Shown piece after piece: positions 34,275-43,574 of a stretch of 64,000 bases of DNA (position 1 is the stretch's first letter; each line of letters starts with the position of its first letter). Position numbers and translations under genes: made by a program. The notes under the pieces were generated by a model. The model was not told the DNA's origin. It worked only from the letters and a program-made list of their open reading frames with translations, and searched no databases. The stretch is from Holophagae bacterium (GTDB lineage Bacteria > Acidobacteriota > Holophagae > Acanthopleuribacterales > Acanthopleuribacteraceae), in assembly GCA_029263455.1 (NCBI GenBank), contig JAJCXM010000012.1:1-64000 (forward strand), written 5' to 3'.

Positions 34275-34841
34275 ATGAAATTAAATAGCATTGCCTATCT
34301 TATTGGCCTGTTATTGATAACGACTGTTGGTTGTCGGGACACAAAAGAGGCGGATGCACAACGCATTTATGATGCGGCGATGAAGTATTCGGAGACCCAT
34401 GACTATCCAAACGCCATTGAGTTGCTACAACGAGTGACAGTCGATTACAACGATACTGAGACTGCAGCCCGTGCCGAGCGTGAAATCCAAAGTCTAGAAA
34501 ACCTTTATCAGCTGCTGATCGATAATCAACGAGCCCGTGTTTCGCAGAAATTTACACGGATAGCACTTGCCCTTGACCAATATCGACTTCGCTATTTGAG
34601 TTATCCGATCACCACCAAAGACTTAGAGAAGTTGCCTCCAGACCATGTGCCTGATCTGGTTGACGAATGGGGCAACCCCTTTTATTACAAGGCTTATCCC
34701 TCTGACGGTGTGCCAGAATACGAACCCGATAATTATGCGCTAGCTTCCTTTGGTCAAGATGGTTTGCCGGGCGGCGGCGGATTGGACCAGGACCGTTTTT
34801 ATCAAAATGGAAAAGAGGTTGGGCAGCTGATGCTACCTTAG
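34275..34841 (+). CDS. Lipoprotein with a GspG-like C-terminal domain
   Basis: 188 aa. The signal peptide ends in a lipobox (LLITTVGC at residues 14-21 or so), so the Cys is likely lipidated. Next comes a helical, TPR-like stretch (YDAAMKYSETHDYPNAIELL), then a helix and a C-terminal domain that resembles the calcium-binding end of the type II secretion major pseudopilin GspG (YPITTKDLEKLPPDHVPDLV, DEWGNPFYYK, and the late NYALASFGQDGLPGGGGLDQ). It has no prepilin cleavage site, so it is not a pseudopilin itself. Anchored in a membrane, it could be an accessory factor, but no gsp genes are nearby. Confidence 0.75.
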   Translation: MKLNSIAYLIGLLLITTVGCRDTKEADAQRIYDAAMKYSETHDYPNAIELLQRVTVDYNDTETAARAEREIQSLENLYQLLIDNQRARVSQKFTRIALALDQYRLRYLSYPITTKDLEKLPPDHVPDLVDEWGNPFYYKAYPSDGVPEYEPDNYALASFGQDGLPGGGGLDQDRFYQNGKEVGQLMLP

Positions 34842-34877
34842 CCCCGTCGACCGAATGGGTCGAATTGAGGAATACGC

Positions 34878-35981
34878 GTGAGTCGGATCGAGAGAATAAC
34901 GGATAAGTTGCGTCAAGTGGAGGCAACTTTTCATCAGATTGTCGCCAAAATGAGCGACCCTGAGGTTGCATCTGATCCTACCGAATTTCAAAAGCTAGCC
35001 AAACAACATCGCGAAATGGAACCGATCGTCAAAGCCTTTCAAGCCTTTACAGCTTTAACGAGAGAGCGCGACGAATACATTGCGTTATTAGACGACTCTA
35101 GTGCCGATGCCGAGTTGGTGGAACTGGCCAGTAGTGAACTGCCAGACATCAAAGAACGCATCGAGCAAATGTTCGAACAATTACAACGCTTGCTGTTACC
35201 CAAAGACCCTCGCGACGGTAAGAACGTTATTTTGGAGATAAGGGCGGGTACGGGTGGCGAAGAGGCGGCCTTGTTCTCCGCAGAAATGTTCCGTGCTTAC
35301 AACCGTTACGCCGATTCTCAAGGCTGGCGCGTGGCAACCACCACCATGAACGAAACCGGGCTTGGGGGTCTTAAAGAAGTTACTTGTGTCATTGAAGGTC
35401 GCGACGTTTTCTCCAAATTGAAATACGAAAGTGGCACCCACCGTGTCCAGCGTGTTCCACAAACGGAAACACAAGGACGTGTTCATACATCCGCGATCAC
35501 CGTTGCTGTACTGCCCGAAGCCGAGAGCATCGATCTTGAAGTTGATGAGAATGAACTGCGCATAGACCGCTATCGCAGTTCTGGTGCCGGAGGCCAACAC
35601 GTGAACACCACCGACTCGGCCATTCGCATTACACACATCCCAACCGGTTTGGTGGTCACCTGTCAAGACGAGAAATCGCAGCTCAAGAATCGCGACAAAG
35701 CGATGCGGGTCTTGCGTGCACATCTCTACGAGCGTAAACAAAACGAACAACGCCAAGCGATTGCCGCCGTGCGCAAGAGTCAAGTTGGTTCTGGTGATCG
35801 ATCAGAAAAGATACGAACCTATAATTTCCCACAAGGCCGCGTGACTGATCACCGCATTAAAGTCACCATCTACCAACTGGATGCCTTCATGAACGGTTCG
35901 ATGGTTGAAATGATCAACGCTTGCCGCAGTTTTTTTGAAGCGCAGCGAATTCAAGAAGAGCTTTCGGAGCGTCAGCCTTGA
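34878..35981 (+). CDS. prfA: Peptide chain release factor 1
   Basis: 367 aa, GTG start. The GGQ loop (SSGAGGQHVNTTDSAIRIT) and the class RF1 tripeptide region (RVPQTETQGRVHTSA, with P-Q-T where E. coli has P-A-T) identify RF1 rather than RF2. It reads UAA/UAG and releases the polypeptide. RF1 is conventionally about 360 aa. Its TGA overlaps the TTG of prmC by 4 nt, the typical prfA-prmC arrangement. Confidence 0.96.
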   Translation: MSRIERITDKLRQVEATFHQIVAKMSDPEVASDPTEFQKLAKQHREMEPIVKAFQAFTALTRERDEYIALLDDSSADAELVELASSELPDIKERIEQMFEQLQRLLLPKDPRDGKNVILEIRAGTGGEEAALFSAEMFRAYNRYADSQGWRVATTTMNETGLGGLKEVTCVIEGRDVFSKLKYESGTHRVQRVPQTETQGRVHTSAITVAVLPEAESIDLEVDENELRIDRYRSSGAGGQHVNTTDSAIRITHIPTGLVVTCQDEKSQLKNRDKAMRVLRAHLYERKQNEQRQAIAAVRKSQVGSGDRSEKIRTYNFPQGRVTDHRIKVTIYQLDAFMNGSMVEMINACRSFFEAQRIQEELSERQP

Positions 35982-36826
35982 TCCAAGTTTCTCAGGCTAT
36001 TGCGTTGGCCGAGCAACACGTGGCTAAACACCGATTCAGCGATCGCCGTAGGTTGGGTCGACGCCTGTTGGCACGTCGTCTAGAACTGAGTGAATCTCAG
36101 CTATTGACTCGATTCAACCAGGCCGTCGATGAGCAAACAGTTGCTGGTCTAATCAGCGATTTACAACGCTTCAATATTGGAGAGCCTCTAGGCTACATTG
36201 AAGGTACGGTTGAGTTTCTCGATTGGGAATTTAAGATAGATGGCCGGGCCCTGTGTCCCCGGCAGGAAACCGAATTCCTGGCGGCCACGATTCCAAAAAG
36301 AATAACGAACGAACCAAAACACATCATTGATTTGGGGTGTGGTTCTGGCGTACTCGGTTTGAGCCTCGCGGCCCGCTATCCACAAGCCCGCGTTTGGCTT
36401 GTAGACCTCAGCGGTGATGCGCTGGACTTGAGTCGCGAAAATGCCGATTTGCTGGGCTTGAGTTCTCGCGTCAATTGCCTACAATCAGATTGGTGGCAGG
36501 CCGTACCGGACGATTTAGAATTTGATCTCATCGTCAGTAACCCGCCCTATGTCGCCAGCAATGATGAAGTGGAAGCGGGCGTGACAAACTTTGAACCCGC
36601 TGTGGCGTTGCTAGGCGGAGCAGACGGTGCCGATCCTTTCAGGGCCATCCTCCGACAACTGAACGCCCGCCTAACGCAGCAAGGCACCGCCTTTTTTGAG
36701 TTGGGCCATCACCACCACAACACGCTTGTGAATGAGCTGGTTCAGACTCCTGCAACTTGGTTTGATGATCCGTGGGGTGTTCGTCGTTTTTTGTCGATTA
36801 GAAAGGAAGTTCCATGCCTATTTTGA
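35978..36826 (+). CDS. prmC: Release factor glutamine methyltransferase
   Basis: 282 aa from a TTG overlapping the prfA stop. The SAM-binding motif (IIDLGCGSGVLGLSLAARYP) and the NPPY catalytic motif (LIVSNPPYVASNDEV) are clear, after the N-terminal substrate-binding helices and the FLDWEFKID / LCPRQETEF region. It methylates the Gln of the GGQ motif in release factors, so being translated with prfA makes functional sense. It overlaps murA by 13 nt. Confidence 0.95.
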   Translation: MIQVSQAIALAEQHVAKHRFSDRRRLGRRLLARRLELSESQLLTRFNQAVDEQTVAGLISDLQRFNIGEPLGYIEGTVEFLDWEFKIDGRALCPRQETEFLAATIPKRITNEPKHIIDLGCGSGVLGLSLAARYPQARVWLVDLSGDALDLSRENADLLGLSSRVNCLQSDWWQAVPDDLEFDLIVSNPPYVASNDEVEAGVTNFEPAVALLGGADGADPFRAILRQLNARLTQQGTAFFELGHHHHNTLVNELVQTPATWFDDPWGVRRFLSIRKEVPCLF

Positions 36827-38067
36827 CCATCGAGGGAAACGGACCTCTAGACGGCAATGTTGTGATCAGTGGTGCAAAGAACGCCGCTTTACCTTGTCTA
36901 ACGGCTTGTATCTTGAGCGCCGAACCCGTGACCTTACTCAACGTACCTCAGGTTGAAGATATCAAAACCATGTGTACCTTGTTGCGCGAGTTGGGCATGG
37001 TGGTCGAAGAAGATGGCGATCGGGTCTATGTGGACGGTGGCCCAATTTCCTCCCACTCAACGCGCTATGACCTTGTAAAAGCGATGCGAGCGTCGATTCT
37101 CGCATTGGGACCCATGCTGGCGCGACTTGGCAGAGCTGAGATTAGCCTCCCAGGCGGATGTGCCATTGGCTCGCGCCCGGTTGATTTTCATATTGCCGCA
37201 CTTAAGAAACTGGGCGCAGAGATCACCTTAGAACACGGTAACATTGAAGCAAGCGCCACGAAGCTTTACGGGGCAGATATCTACTTTGATAAGGTCTCCG
37301 TTACTGGCACGGAAAACTTAATGATGGCCGCCACCTTAGCTGCCGGCACAACCATCATTAGAAATGCCGCCCAAGAACCTGAAATCATTGACCTTGCCAG
37401 TCTGCTACGCGCCATGGGTGCCAAGATAGACGGCGACGGCACTAGCACGATTAATATCCATGGCGTCGAGAGTCTTCATGGGGCTACACACAGCGTTATT
37501 CCAGATCGAATCGAAACCGGCACTTACGTATGCGCCGCCGCCATCACTGCTGGCCACTTGCGAATTGAACGTTGTCTTCCAAACCACCTGTCAAGGTTCT
37601 TGGAACAAATGCACCGGGCGGGATTAGAATTTGAAGTCGGTTCCGATTTTATTGAGGTGCTGCCACATAAGGGTCTAAGCGCAAACGACGTACAAACACA
37701 ACCTCATCCCGGCTTTCCAACGGACATGCAAGCACAATATATGGCAGTCATGACGCAAGCTGAAGGACGTACACTGATAACTGAATCCATATTCGAGAAT
37801 CGCTTCATGCATGCCGTTGAATTGAAACGGATGGGCGCAGACATTCGCATCGATGGCCATACCGCATTGGTAACTGGCCCTTCATTGCTTTCTGGCACGG
37901 ATGTTCAAGCGACCGACCTCCGAGCGTCAGCCTCGCTTGTGTTGGCTGGACTCGTTGCCGACGGTCAAACGATCATCCACGATATTCAGCATCTTTCGCG
38001 GGGATATGACCGTTTGGACGAAAAGCTGGTACTGGCAGGTGCTCGCATTGAACGAAGCGCGATTTGA
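36814..38067 (+). CDS. murA: UDP-N-acetylglucosamine 1-carboxyvinyltransferase
   Basis: 417 aa, normal length. The two pseudo-symmetric halves, GAKNAALP (Lys22) near the N-terminus and the active-site loop GGCAIGSRPVDFH (Cys116, the fosfomycin target) are present. The Cys form predicts fosfomycin sensitivity at this enzyme, unlike Asp variants. It makes UDP-GlcNAc-enolpyruvate, the first committed step of peptidoglycan synthesis. It overlaps prmC, and the GlmU-like gene that supplies related precursors lies two genes on. Confidence 0.96.
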   Translation: MPILTIEGNGPLDGNVVISGAKNAALPCLTACILSAEPVTLLNVPQVEDIKTMCTLLRELGMVVEEDGDRVYVDGGPISSHSTRYDLVKAMRASILALGPMLARLGRAEISLPGGCAIGSRPVDFHIAALKKLGAEITLEHGNIEASATKLYGADIYFDKVSVTGTENLMMAATLAAGTTIIRNAAQEPEIIDLASLLRAMGAKIDGDGTSTINIHGVESLHGATHSVIPDRIETGTYVCAAAITAGHLRIERCLPNHLSRFLEQMHRAGLEFEVGSDFIEVLPHKGLSANDVQTQPHPGFPTDMQAQYMAVMTQAEGRTLITESIFENRFMHAVELKRMGADIRIDGHTALVTGPSLLSGTDVQATDLRASASLVLAGLVADGQTIIHDIQHLSRGYDRLDEKLVLAGARIERSAI

Positions 38068-38144
38068 CCGCTCATTTGGGTTATGTTAGCCTTCTGGTCT
38101 GGTAGCTGCTATTGGTGCTACGTCGAATATTAGAGTGGGGGATT

Positions 38145-38597
38145 ATGGCAAAGAAATTGACTTTTGAAGGTGCGTTAAAGCTACTTCAGGATAAGAAATT
38201 CAACGCGGCCTCAAAGTCTTTTGGCGAACTAATCGATAGTGGTCAATTTGACGTATATAAACTTTCCAGATTTCGTCAATTCAAAAACATTGCTGACCAA
38301 CAAGACCCAAGCAATGCTTTGAAAGAAGAGTCCAGCTTGAACCAAGTCGTCTTCCATATGAACCGCAAAGAATATGAAGCAGCAGAAGACATGCTGGGTA
38401 AGATCGAGATTGCGGCGGAACTTGCCTTTTACCTACGTTCCGAAATGGCCGCAGAACAAGGCGAAGTAGATTCAGCATCCGAGAACCTACAGAAAGCCGT
38501 CGAACTCAATCGCGACAACGTGGGTTACGCCAAAAATTCACGTTCATTTAACGGCATTCTCACAGATAAGAAGTTTGCCTTCCTCTTCGCAAAGTGA
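38145..38597 (+). CDS. Small TPR-like helical protein
   Basis: 150 aa from the ATG at 38145 with GTGGGGG upstream; the frame opens at 38112 but that start looks poorer. It is helical with a TPR-like cadence ([40 protein letters not shown], then [20 protein letters not shown]). It has no signal peptide. The last codons overlap the GlmU-like gene by 4 nt (GTGA), so expression is likely coupled. Function unknown; it could be an adaptor for the acetyltransferase, which is speculation. Confidence 0.6.
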   Translation: MAKKLTFEGALKLLQDKKFNAASKSFGELIDSGQFDVYKLSRFRQFKNIADQQDPSNALKEESSLNQVVFHMNRKEYEAAEDMLGKIEIAAELAFYLRSEMAAEQGEVDSASENLQKAVELNRDNVGYAKNSRSFNGILTDKKFAFLFAK

Positions 38598-39709
38598 CCA
38601 ATAACTCGCCTCATCTGTTAATGATTTGGCGCGTCGACACGTCCCGAAAAGAACAAGAGATCGCAGGTGTCAGCCTAGGAACACGAACACACAGGCTGAT
38701 TCGTACGATCAATCATGTCGGGTTCATTGAACTTGGGCTTGATGACGACATCAATCCAGTTTCTATTCCCGAACACGAACATTTTGTGTGGATCGAAGGG
38801 GCTTTTCCTTTTCTCAACACATCCCTAATCGAACGCCTAGTAGCCAGCCAGTCTTACGTGCTCGCACCTGGTAGTCCTGGCTTTGGCATCCGCGCCCAAA
38901 AACGCAAACTCGATCTAGCCGTGGACGGTCAATGGTTCAAAGCACCCGTCGACAAGAGTAAGGCGATGGATATCGATCCAATTTGGGTCCAATGTCTACA
39001 CGACGGCGATAGTTTCGGCCGGCTCAATGCCTTCGCATATGAGATTAAACGTCAAAAATTGGGCGATTCCGGTGTGCAGATGATCGCACCGGAAACCGTG
39101 TTCGCCGATGAAGATGTCGTCGTAGAGCCAAATGTGAAGCTTGATATTGGGGTTCGGCTTATGGGATCAACTCATATTCAATCTGGTTCAACCATTGGGC
39201 CAGGCAGTGTGATTAAAGATTCTGTCATTGGTGTGGATTGCACCATACGCGCTTATTGTGTCATTGATCAGTCGACCCTCGCACCCCGTGTCGCCGTTGG
39301 ACCCTTTGCCCACTTGCGACCTGAAACCCACTTAGAACACGACGTTCGTATTGGTAACTTTGTCGAAACCAAGAAGGCCGTCATGGGACCGGGCAGCAAA
39401 GCCAGTCATCTTAGCTATATAGGCGATGCCGAGATAGGTTCCGATTGCAATATCGGTGCTGGCACCATTACCTGTAACTATGACGGCTTTAATAAGAACA
39501 AAACCGTATTAGGCGATCGTGTGTTTATTGGTTCCGATAGTCAATTGGTAGCACCCATTCAATTAGGGGACGATGCTTACGTAGCAGCTGGTACTACGGT
39601 CACAAAGAATGTGGAACCAGGCTCGCTTGCCATTGCGCGCACGCGTCAAACAAATAAAGCTGGCTGGTCCAAACTAATTAAAGAACGGGCTCAAGCACGT
39701 AAGTCTTAG
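38594..39709 (+). CDS. glmU: GlmU-type acetyltransferase with a reduced N-terminal domain
   Basis: 371 aa (E. coli GlmU is 456), GTG start. Residues about 165-365 are a complete left-handed beta-helix acetyltransferase, with [20 protein letters not shown], the catalytic His272 in [29 protein letters not shown] and the final AGTTVTKNV. The uridylyltransferase half is shrunk to about 130 residues and has lost the GxGTRM nucleotide motif and the metal-binding Asp; [17 protein letters not shown] may be a remnant. So it should make GlcNAc-1-P from GlcN-1-P, and the uridylyl step must be elsewhere. Its stop overlaps that of mqnD on the other strand. Confidence 0.85.
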   Translation: MTNNSPHLLMIWRVDTSRKEQEIAGVSLGTRTHRLIRTINHVGFIELGLDDDINPVSIPEHEHFVWIEGAFPFLNTSLIERLVASQSYVLAPGSPGFGIRAQKRKLDLAVDGQWFKAPVDKSKAMDIDPIWVQCLHDGDSFGRLNAFAYEIKRQKLGDSGVQMIAPETVFADEDVVVEPNVKLDIGVRLMGSTHIQSGSTIGPGSVIKDSVIGVDCTIRAYCVIDQSTLAPRVAVGPFAHLRPETHLEHDVRIGNFVETKKAVMGPGSKASHLSYIGDAEIGSDCNIGAGTITCNYDGFNKNKTVLGDRVFIGSDSQLVAPIQLGDDAYVAAGTTVTKNVEPGSLAIARTRQTNKAGWSKLIKERAQARKS

Positions 39710-40530
39710 ACGCTGGCCACCAATTCATCATCCACATTTTGAGTGATCAGACCAGCCTGAAACGCCGCTTCTGCCAATTTGAGAATGGAACGATGTCCTA
39801 AATCGCCCAATTCGTGCGTGAACTGATTTACGTACAGTTTCACGTGCTGGGCCATGACTTCTGGATCCATCTCTTGGGCGTGTTTCTGCATAAATGCAAT
39901 ACATTCATCCGGATGTGCATCCGCGTATACGAGGCTCATCTTCAAGCACTGTACCAGGCGGGCGATTTGAGCTTTTTCCATCTTTCGGCGGACAGCGATA
40001 CCGCCAAGTGGGATTGGCATTTGTGTTTGAGATTCCCACCAAACACCCAGGTCTACCAACGCCTGCAAGCCGTCACTTTGATAAGTAAAGCGCGACTCGT
40101 GAATGATAAGACCCGCATCCACATCGCCTGAAGCCACTGACTGAACAATACGGTCAAATGGCATATGTACAATATTAAGCGCTTGACCAGCCCACAGTTG
40201 AAGTAACAACTGGGCGGTGGTCCAACGACCGGGTGAGGCGATTCTCATATCCGTGATTGGCCGATTCACGTTCTTTTTGTTGATGACCACGAGCGGACCA
40301 CATCCAAAGCCCAGAGCGGCTCCAACGGGCAACATAATATAGTCTCTAGTGGCGTTGATATATGCGTGAAAGCTCACCTTACATACATCGGCCTCTTGCC
40401 TGAAACAAAGATTGTTCAAGGTTTCGATATCTTCAAAAACAACATCTACTTGCGGTCCAGGTACCAATCCTTGCAACCACGCGAAAAAGGCATAAGTGTC
40501 GTTCGGGCAAGGCGAAATTGCGAGTTTCAT
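39706..40530 (-). CDS. mqnD: 1,4-dihydroxy-6-naphthoate synthase
   Basis: 274 aa from the ATG at 40530, which overlaps the mqnB stop by 4 nt (ATGA). It opens with the signature [20 protein letters not shown], and has [19 protein letters not shown] and [12 protein letters not shown], all typical of MqnD. It acts late in the futalosine menaquinone route, converting cyclic dehypoxanthinyl futalosine to dihydroxynaphthoate. The close relative MqnA shares the fold, but the SPCPNDT start favours MqnD. Confidence 0.88.
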   Translation of the reverse strand: MKLAISPCPNDTYAFFAWLQGLVPGPQVDVVFEDIETLNNLCFRQEADVCKVSFHAYINATRDYIMLPVGAALGFGCGPLVVINKKNVNRPITDMRIASPGRWTTAQLLLQLWAGQALNIVHMPFDRIVQSVASGDVDAGLIIHESRFTYQSDGLQALVDLGVWWESQTQMPIPLGGIAVRRKMEKAQIARLVQCLKMSLVYADAHPDECIAFMQKHAQEMDPEVMAQHVKLYVNQFTHELGDLGHRSILKLAEAAFQAGLITQNVDDELVASV

Positions 40531-41159
40531 GATGACAAGTATTCGCACAAGTAACTATCAAGATTCGACATCGCTTTGGCGATCTGCCAGGTGGCTGGGT
40601 CTCGGGGCCCAACGAAATTACTCACTGTCCTTATTTGAAGAAAGGGCAATTCAAACTCGGCGCATACCATAGCTACACTTGCACCTTCCATGGACTCGGT
40701 AGCTGCGGCAAACGAATGCCACATCTTCGCTGCTCGCGCATGGGATGCGCTCATCGACGAAACCGTTATCATTTCAACGCTTTTAAGTCCCGGCATAACT
40801 TCACAAAAGAATTGCGTCCCTATCCGTTTGTCCCCTTTCTCATAGGCACATAAACCCATTTCTTCAAGCGTGAAAAACTGGCTCTCGCTTTCGTATCCTA
40901 AATCCGCAAAACGGTCCTTGAACCCGCAAACAACCGCTCCAAGTTGCAATTTACTCTGAGGAAACGCACCCGCTAACCCAACCAGAATCACTCTTTGTGG
41001 CCTATGGTCAGATATCAGATTGTGACTGGTCATGGCTGACACCGCCGGTCCGACACCACAAATTTCTATAGAAACCGAGTCATGTTGACCAAATCGAGCA
41101 AGCGTAGACTCAAGTAACGCCAACTCTTTTTGGGTTGGCACCAATATCAGCGTTTTCAT
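40527..41159 (-). CDS. mqnB: Futalosine hydrolase
   Basis: 210 aa from the ATG at 41159. It belongs to the nucleosidase/phosphorylase fold, with LVGLAGAFPQSKLQLGAVV, the ESMEGASVAMVCAEFELPFL motif (substrate-binding Glu residues) and FLQIRTVSNFVGPRD. Its pairing with mqnD makes futalosine hydrolysis to dehypoxanthinyl futalosine and hypoxanthine the likely reaction, rather than MTA/SAH nucleosidase. Its start shares one nucleotide with the stop of the upstream sensor kinase gene. Confidence 0.88.
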   Translation of the reverse strand: MKTLILVPTQKELALLESTLARFGQHDSVSIEICGVGPAVSAMTSHNLISDHRPQRVILVGLAGAFPQSKLQLGAVVCGFKDRFADLGYESESQFFTLEEMGLCAYEKGDKRIGTQFFCEVMPGLKSVEMITVSSMSASHARAAKMWHSFAAATESMEGASVAMVCAEFELPFLQIRTVSNFVGPRDPATWQIAKAMSNLDSYLCEYLSS

Positions 41160-42457
41160 CAAGTCGATTCCGGACCCGTCTTCGGCAAAATGAACGTCAC
41201 ACAGGTTCCTTTTCCTACTTCAGACTCCACCTTAACACCGCCGCCGTGGGCCTCAGCGATACGTTGTGCGATGGGCAAACCTAAACCGGTTCCTCCTCGT
41301 CGCGTCGAGTAGAACACCTTAAATATGTTCTCCAGTTCCTGGGGTGCAATGCCCGGCCCGCCGTCTTCGATCTCGATCAAAACGCGATCGCCCCCTGCAA
41401 CCCGCGTTCGAATCTTCAATCGTTGGCCCGGTTGCAGAATCTGCAGCGCATTCTGTATGACGTTTAAGAGAGCTTGTCGTAATTGGTTTTCATCTAGTGG
41501 CACTTCTCCAATGGATTCAAGTAGCTCCGTCGTTAAGACAACTTCCTTCTGTTTGATCTCTAATGCCAGAAACTCCAAGATAGAACTCACCAACTCGTTG
41601 GGGTTATGTGCGCGCATTTGTAATTGGGTAGGACGGGCGTATGACAAGAACGAGGAAACCAATTTTTCGAGTCGTTGAATTTCGCGCTGCGTACTTTGAA
41701 ACATGTCCTGCAGGTCAACGGCGTCGCCTAACCCTTCATCTTCTAATTCCTCTTGCAAAAGTTGTATGTTCATATTCATTGAATTCAATGGGTTACGTAT
41801 TTCATGAGCCAGGCCGCTAGCGAGCGTCCCAACGTAGGCCAAGCGATCGGCCCGTTGGGCCTCCAACTGTAGTTTTTGGGAACGTTTATAAGCCCAAACC
41901 ACATAGATAAGCCCCACCACTAACAAGAATGCCGAGAATGCCATCGACCAGCCCAGTTTTCGATACAGTTCCTGGCGTAGCGTCGTCACTTCTTTGTCTA
42001 ACGCGGTCGGATCATATTCCAACGCAACTTGACGCTGAGGCCCTAAAGCCACATCACCGCGAAAATCGACCGGTACAAATTTGGTGTGCGGCATCACATC
42101 ACCTGGTTTCATGTTCTTGAGCAGGTGACGGTAAACCACATTTCCGTTGCCATCCAACACCACAATCGCATTCACCTGGGGATGTCTCTTTAACTTCGGA
42201 GCAACATCTTGACGCACGCTATCAATATCGAGTCGGCCGTCCCAGTCACGATCGATCGATTGGTTGAGCACAGAGCGTGCTTCGTTGGCAGCTTCCACCA
42301 ACCGCTGAGTCACCATCGCCTTAGAGAGATCGCGAAAATAGAAGAACGCAAACGCAGCGATATTCGCTAAAAACAAAAGTATGAACGTCAAAATGGCCCA
42401 AACAGGCGAGCGGGTCATGTCAACATAGCCTTGCAATCCATCCCAATCCTCTATCAC
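41159..42457 (-). CDS. Sensor histidine kinase, HisKA/HATPase type
   Basis: 432 aa. TM1 is about residues 18-41 and TM2 about 169-189, enclosing a periplasmic sensor domain of about 125 residues. The H-box is GLAHEIRNPLNSM (His218); the N-box is ALLNVIQNALQIL, with G1 DGGPGI and G2 GGTGLGLPIA. No HAMP domain is obvious. It is a typical membrane kinase. No response regulator lies next to it. It overlaps mqnB by 1 nt, so it is co-translated with menaquinone genes, which hints at a respiratory or redox input, though this is inference. Confidence 0.9.
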   Translation of the reverse strand: MIEDWDGLQGYVDMTRSPVWAILTFILLFLANIAAFAFFYFRDLSKAMVTQRLVEAANEARSVLNQSIDRDWDGRLDIDSVRQDVAPKLKRHPQVNAIVVLDGNGNVVYRHLLKNMKPGDVMPHTKFVPVDFRGDVALGPQRQVALEYDPTALDKEVTTLRQELYRKLGWSMAFSAFLLVVGLIYVVWAYKRSQKLQLEAQRADRLAYVGTLASGLAHEIRNPLNSMNMNIQLLQEELEDEGLGDAVDLQDMFQSTQREIQRLEKLVSSFLSYARPTQLQMRAHNPNELVSSILEFLALEIKQKEVVLTTELLESIGEVPLDENQLRQALLNVIQNALQILQPGQRLKIRTRVAGGDRVLIEIEDGGPGIAPQELENIFKVFYSTRRGGTGLGLPIAQRIAEAHGGGVKVESEVGKGTCVTFILPKTGPEST

Positions 42458-42628
42458 CCCTCAAACAATAGCGGCTCCAGAGCTCTTTCCGCTATGTTTT
42501 TTGGCGTCTAATGGGTTGAATTGAGCAAGTTCCAAGCCAGCCGAAATCGGCATCAGACCTTGCATAGTCAACCCTTGACGGCTTAGGATCCATTCGACAA
42601 ACCCTGCCTTAAACAACAGGAAGCACAC

Positions 42629-43108
42629 GTGGCCCAACAAAGCTTCGACCAAATGGTCCAGCAATACCAACGACTAGTCATCGACCTTATCCGGAAGTAC
42701 TACAGTGGCAAACTACGCCATATGGAAGAGGATTTGGCACAGGAGGTTTGGCTGAAACTATGGTCCGCCTTAAGTAAAAATGAGAGTAAAGTCGATGATT
42801 TTAAGTCTTATCTATATAGGACGGTTCAGACCACTTTGTGGGATGCCATCCGACGCGTTGAGAAAGAAGCGGGTCCTGATCTTGAACTAGAGGTATTCGT
42901 ACCTGCCGATGATGATCAGCCTTCAACGGATGCGCGTTTGGAATTGGAATCTCGCATGCAAGTCTTAACCCACGAGGAAAGTCTAATGATTCGAGCACAT
43001 CTACGCGGATTCAACCACGAAGAAATAGCCAATTTACTGGCGGTGAGTGAAGGTCGCGTACGTAATCTCTTGACACGAATCAAAAAGAAAATGGCTTGGG
43101 GTACCTAA
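42629..43108 (+). CDS. ECF-type sigma factor
   Basis: 159 aa, GTG start. Region 2 (LIRKYYSGKLRHMEEDLAQE, then VWLKLWSALSKNESKVDDFK) and region 4 (LTHEESLMIRAHLRGFNHEE, then IANLLAVSEGRVRNLLTRIK) are in the correct order with no region 3, as in extracytoplasmic-function sigma factors. It should redirect RNA polymerase when released by the anti-sigma factor encoded next, whose ATG shares one base with its TAA. Divergent from the sensor kinase. Confidence 0.88.
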   Translation: MAQQSFDQMVQQYQRLVIDLIRKYYSGKLRHMEEDLAQEVWLKLWSALSKNESKVDDFKSYLYRTVQTTLWDAIRRVEKEAGPDLELEVFVPADDDQPSTDARLELESRMQVLTHEESLMIRAHLRGFNHEEIANLLAVSEGRVRNLLTRIKKKMAWGT

Positions 43109-43521
43109 TGAATCACATGAGTCACGACCAAATCAGTCATTTGCTTGACGGTCAACTTTCAAAAAAACAGCAATTAGCGGCCGCAGAGCATGTGGTTGAC
43201 TGTGATTTGTGTGCTCAGCGCTATCGTGCTTTTCGCGATTTGCGCCAACAAATGCAGCCGCGTCCCAGACGTTGGCTGGTGGGCTTGGCTTCCACGGCAG
43301 CATTGGCAGCAGCCATCATGTTGACTTGGAACCTACAACCAACCCATTCTGAAAGCATTGACCCTACAATAGAAACAACAGCGACCCTAACGCAGACGAC
43401 AAGCGAACCGACTAGTGAAGTTCTGCAATTGGTTAAACAAGTGAATTTTCAACAAGCCGTAGGGACCTGGGGGTCCAATACGTCTATTTCTGAACTGGTT
43501 ACCCTTAGAAATCGATCATAG
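43108..43521 (+). CDS. Zinc-type anti-sigma factor
   Basis: 137 aa from the ATG at 43108, overlapping the sigma stop (TAATG). The N-terminal zinc-binding motif is HVVDCDLCAQRY (H-x3-C-x2-C), the ZAS fold that grips ECF sigma factors. One membrane helix (about residues 57-72, VGLASTAALAAAIMLTW) places the Thr/Ser-rich C-terminal 60 residues outside the cytoplasm. It is translationally coupled to its sigma factor. The inducing signal is not evident. Confidence 0.85.
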   Translation: MNHMSHDQISHLLDGQLSKKQQLAAAEHVVDCDLCAQRYRAFRDLRQQMQPRPRRWLVGLASTAALAAAIMLTWNLQPTHSESIDPTIETTATLTQTTSEPTSEVLQLVKQVNFQQAVGTWGSNTSISELVTLRNRS

Positions 43522-43542
43522 GCCGATGCGTCGCGACCCTTT

Positions 43543-43560
43543 TTGAGTTACATTACTCAA
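43543..43560 (+). promoter_or_regulatory. Small hairpin abutting the sdaA ribosome binding site
   Basis: TTGAGT-TACATT-ACTCAA (6-bp arms, 6-nt loop) ends exactly one base before GGAGG (43561). A stem adjacent to the Shine-Dalgarno could affect translation. It is short and could be chance. Confidence 0.3.
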
Positions 43561-43574
43561 GGAGGTAGGTCGTG

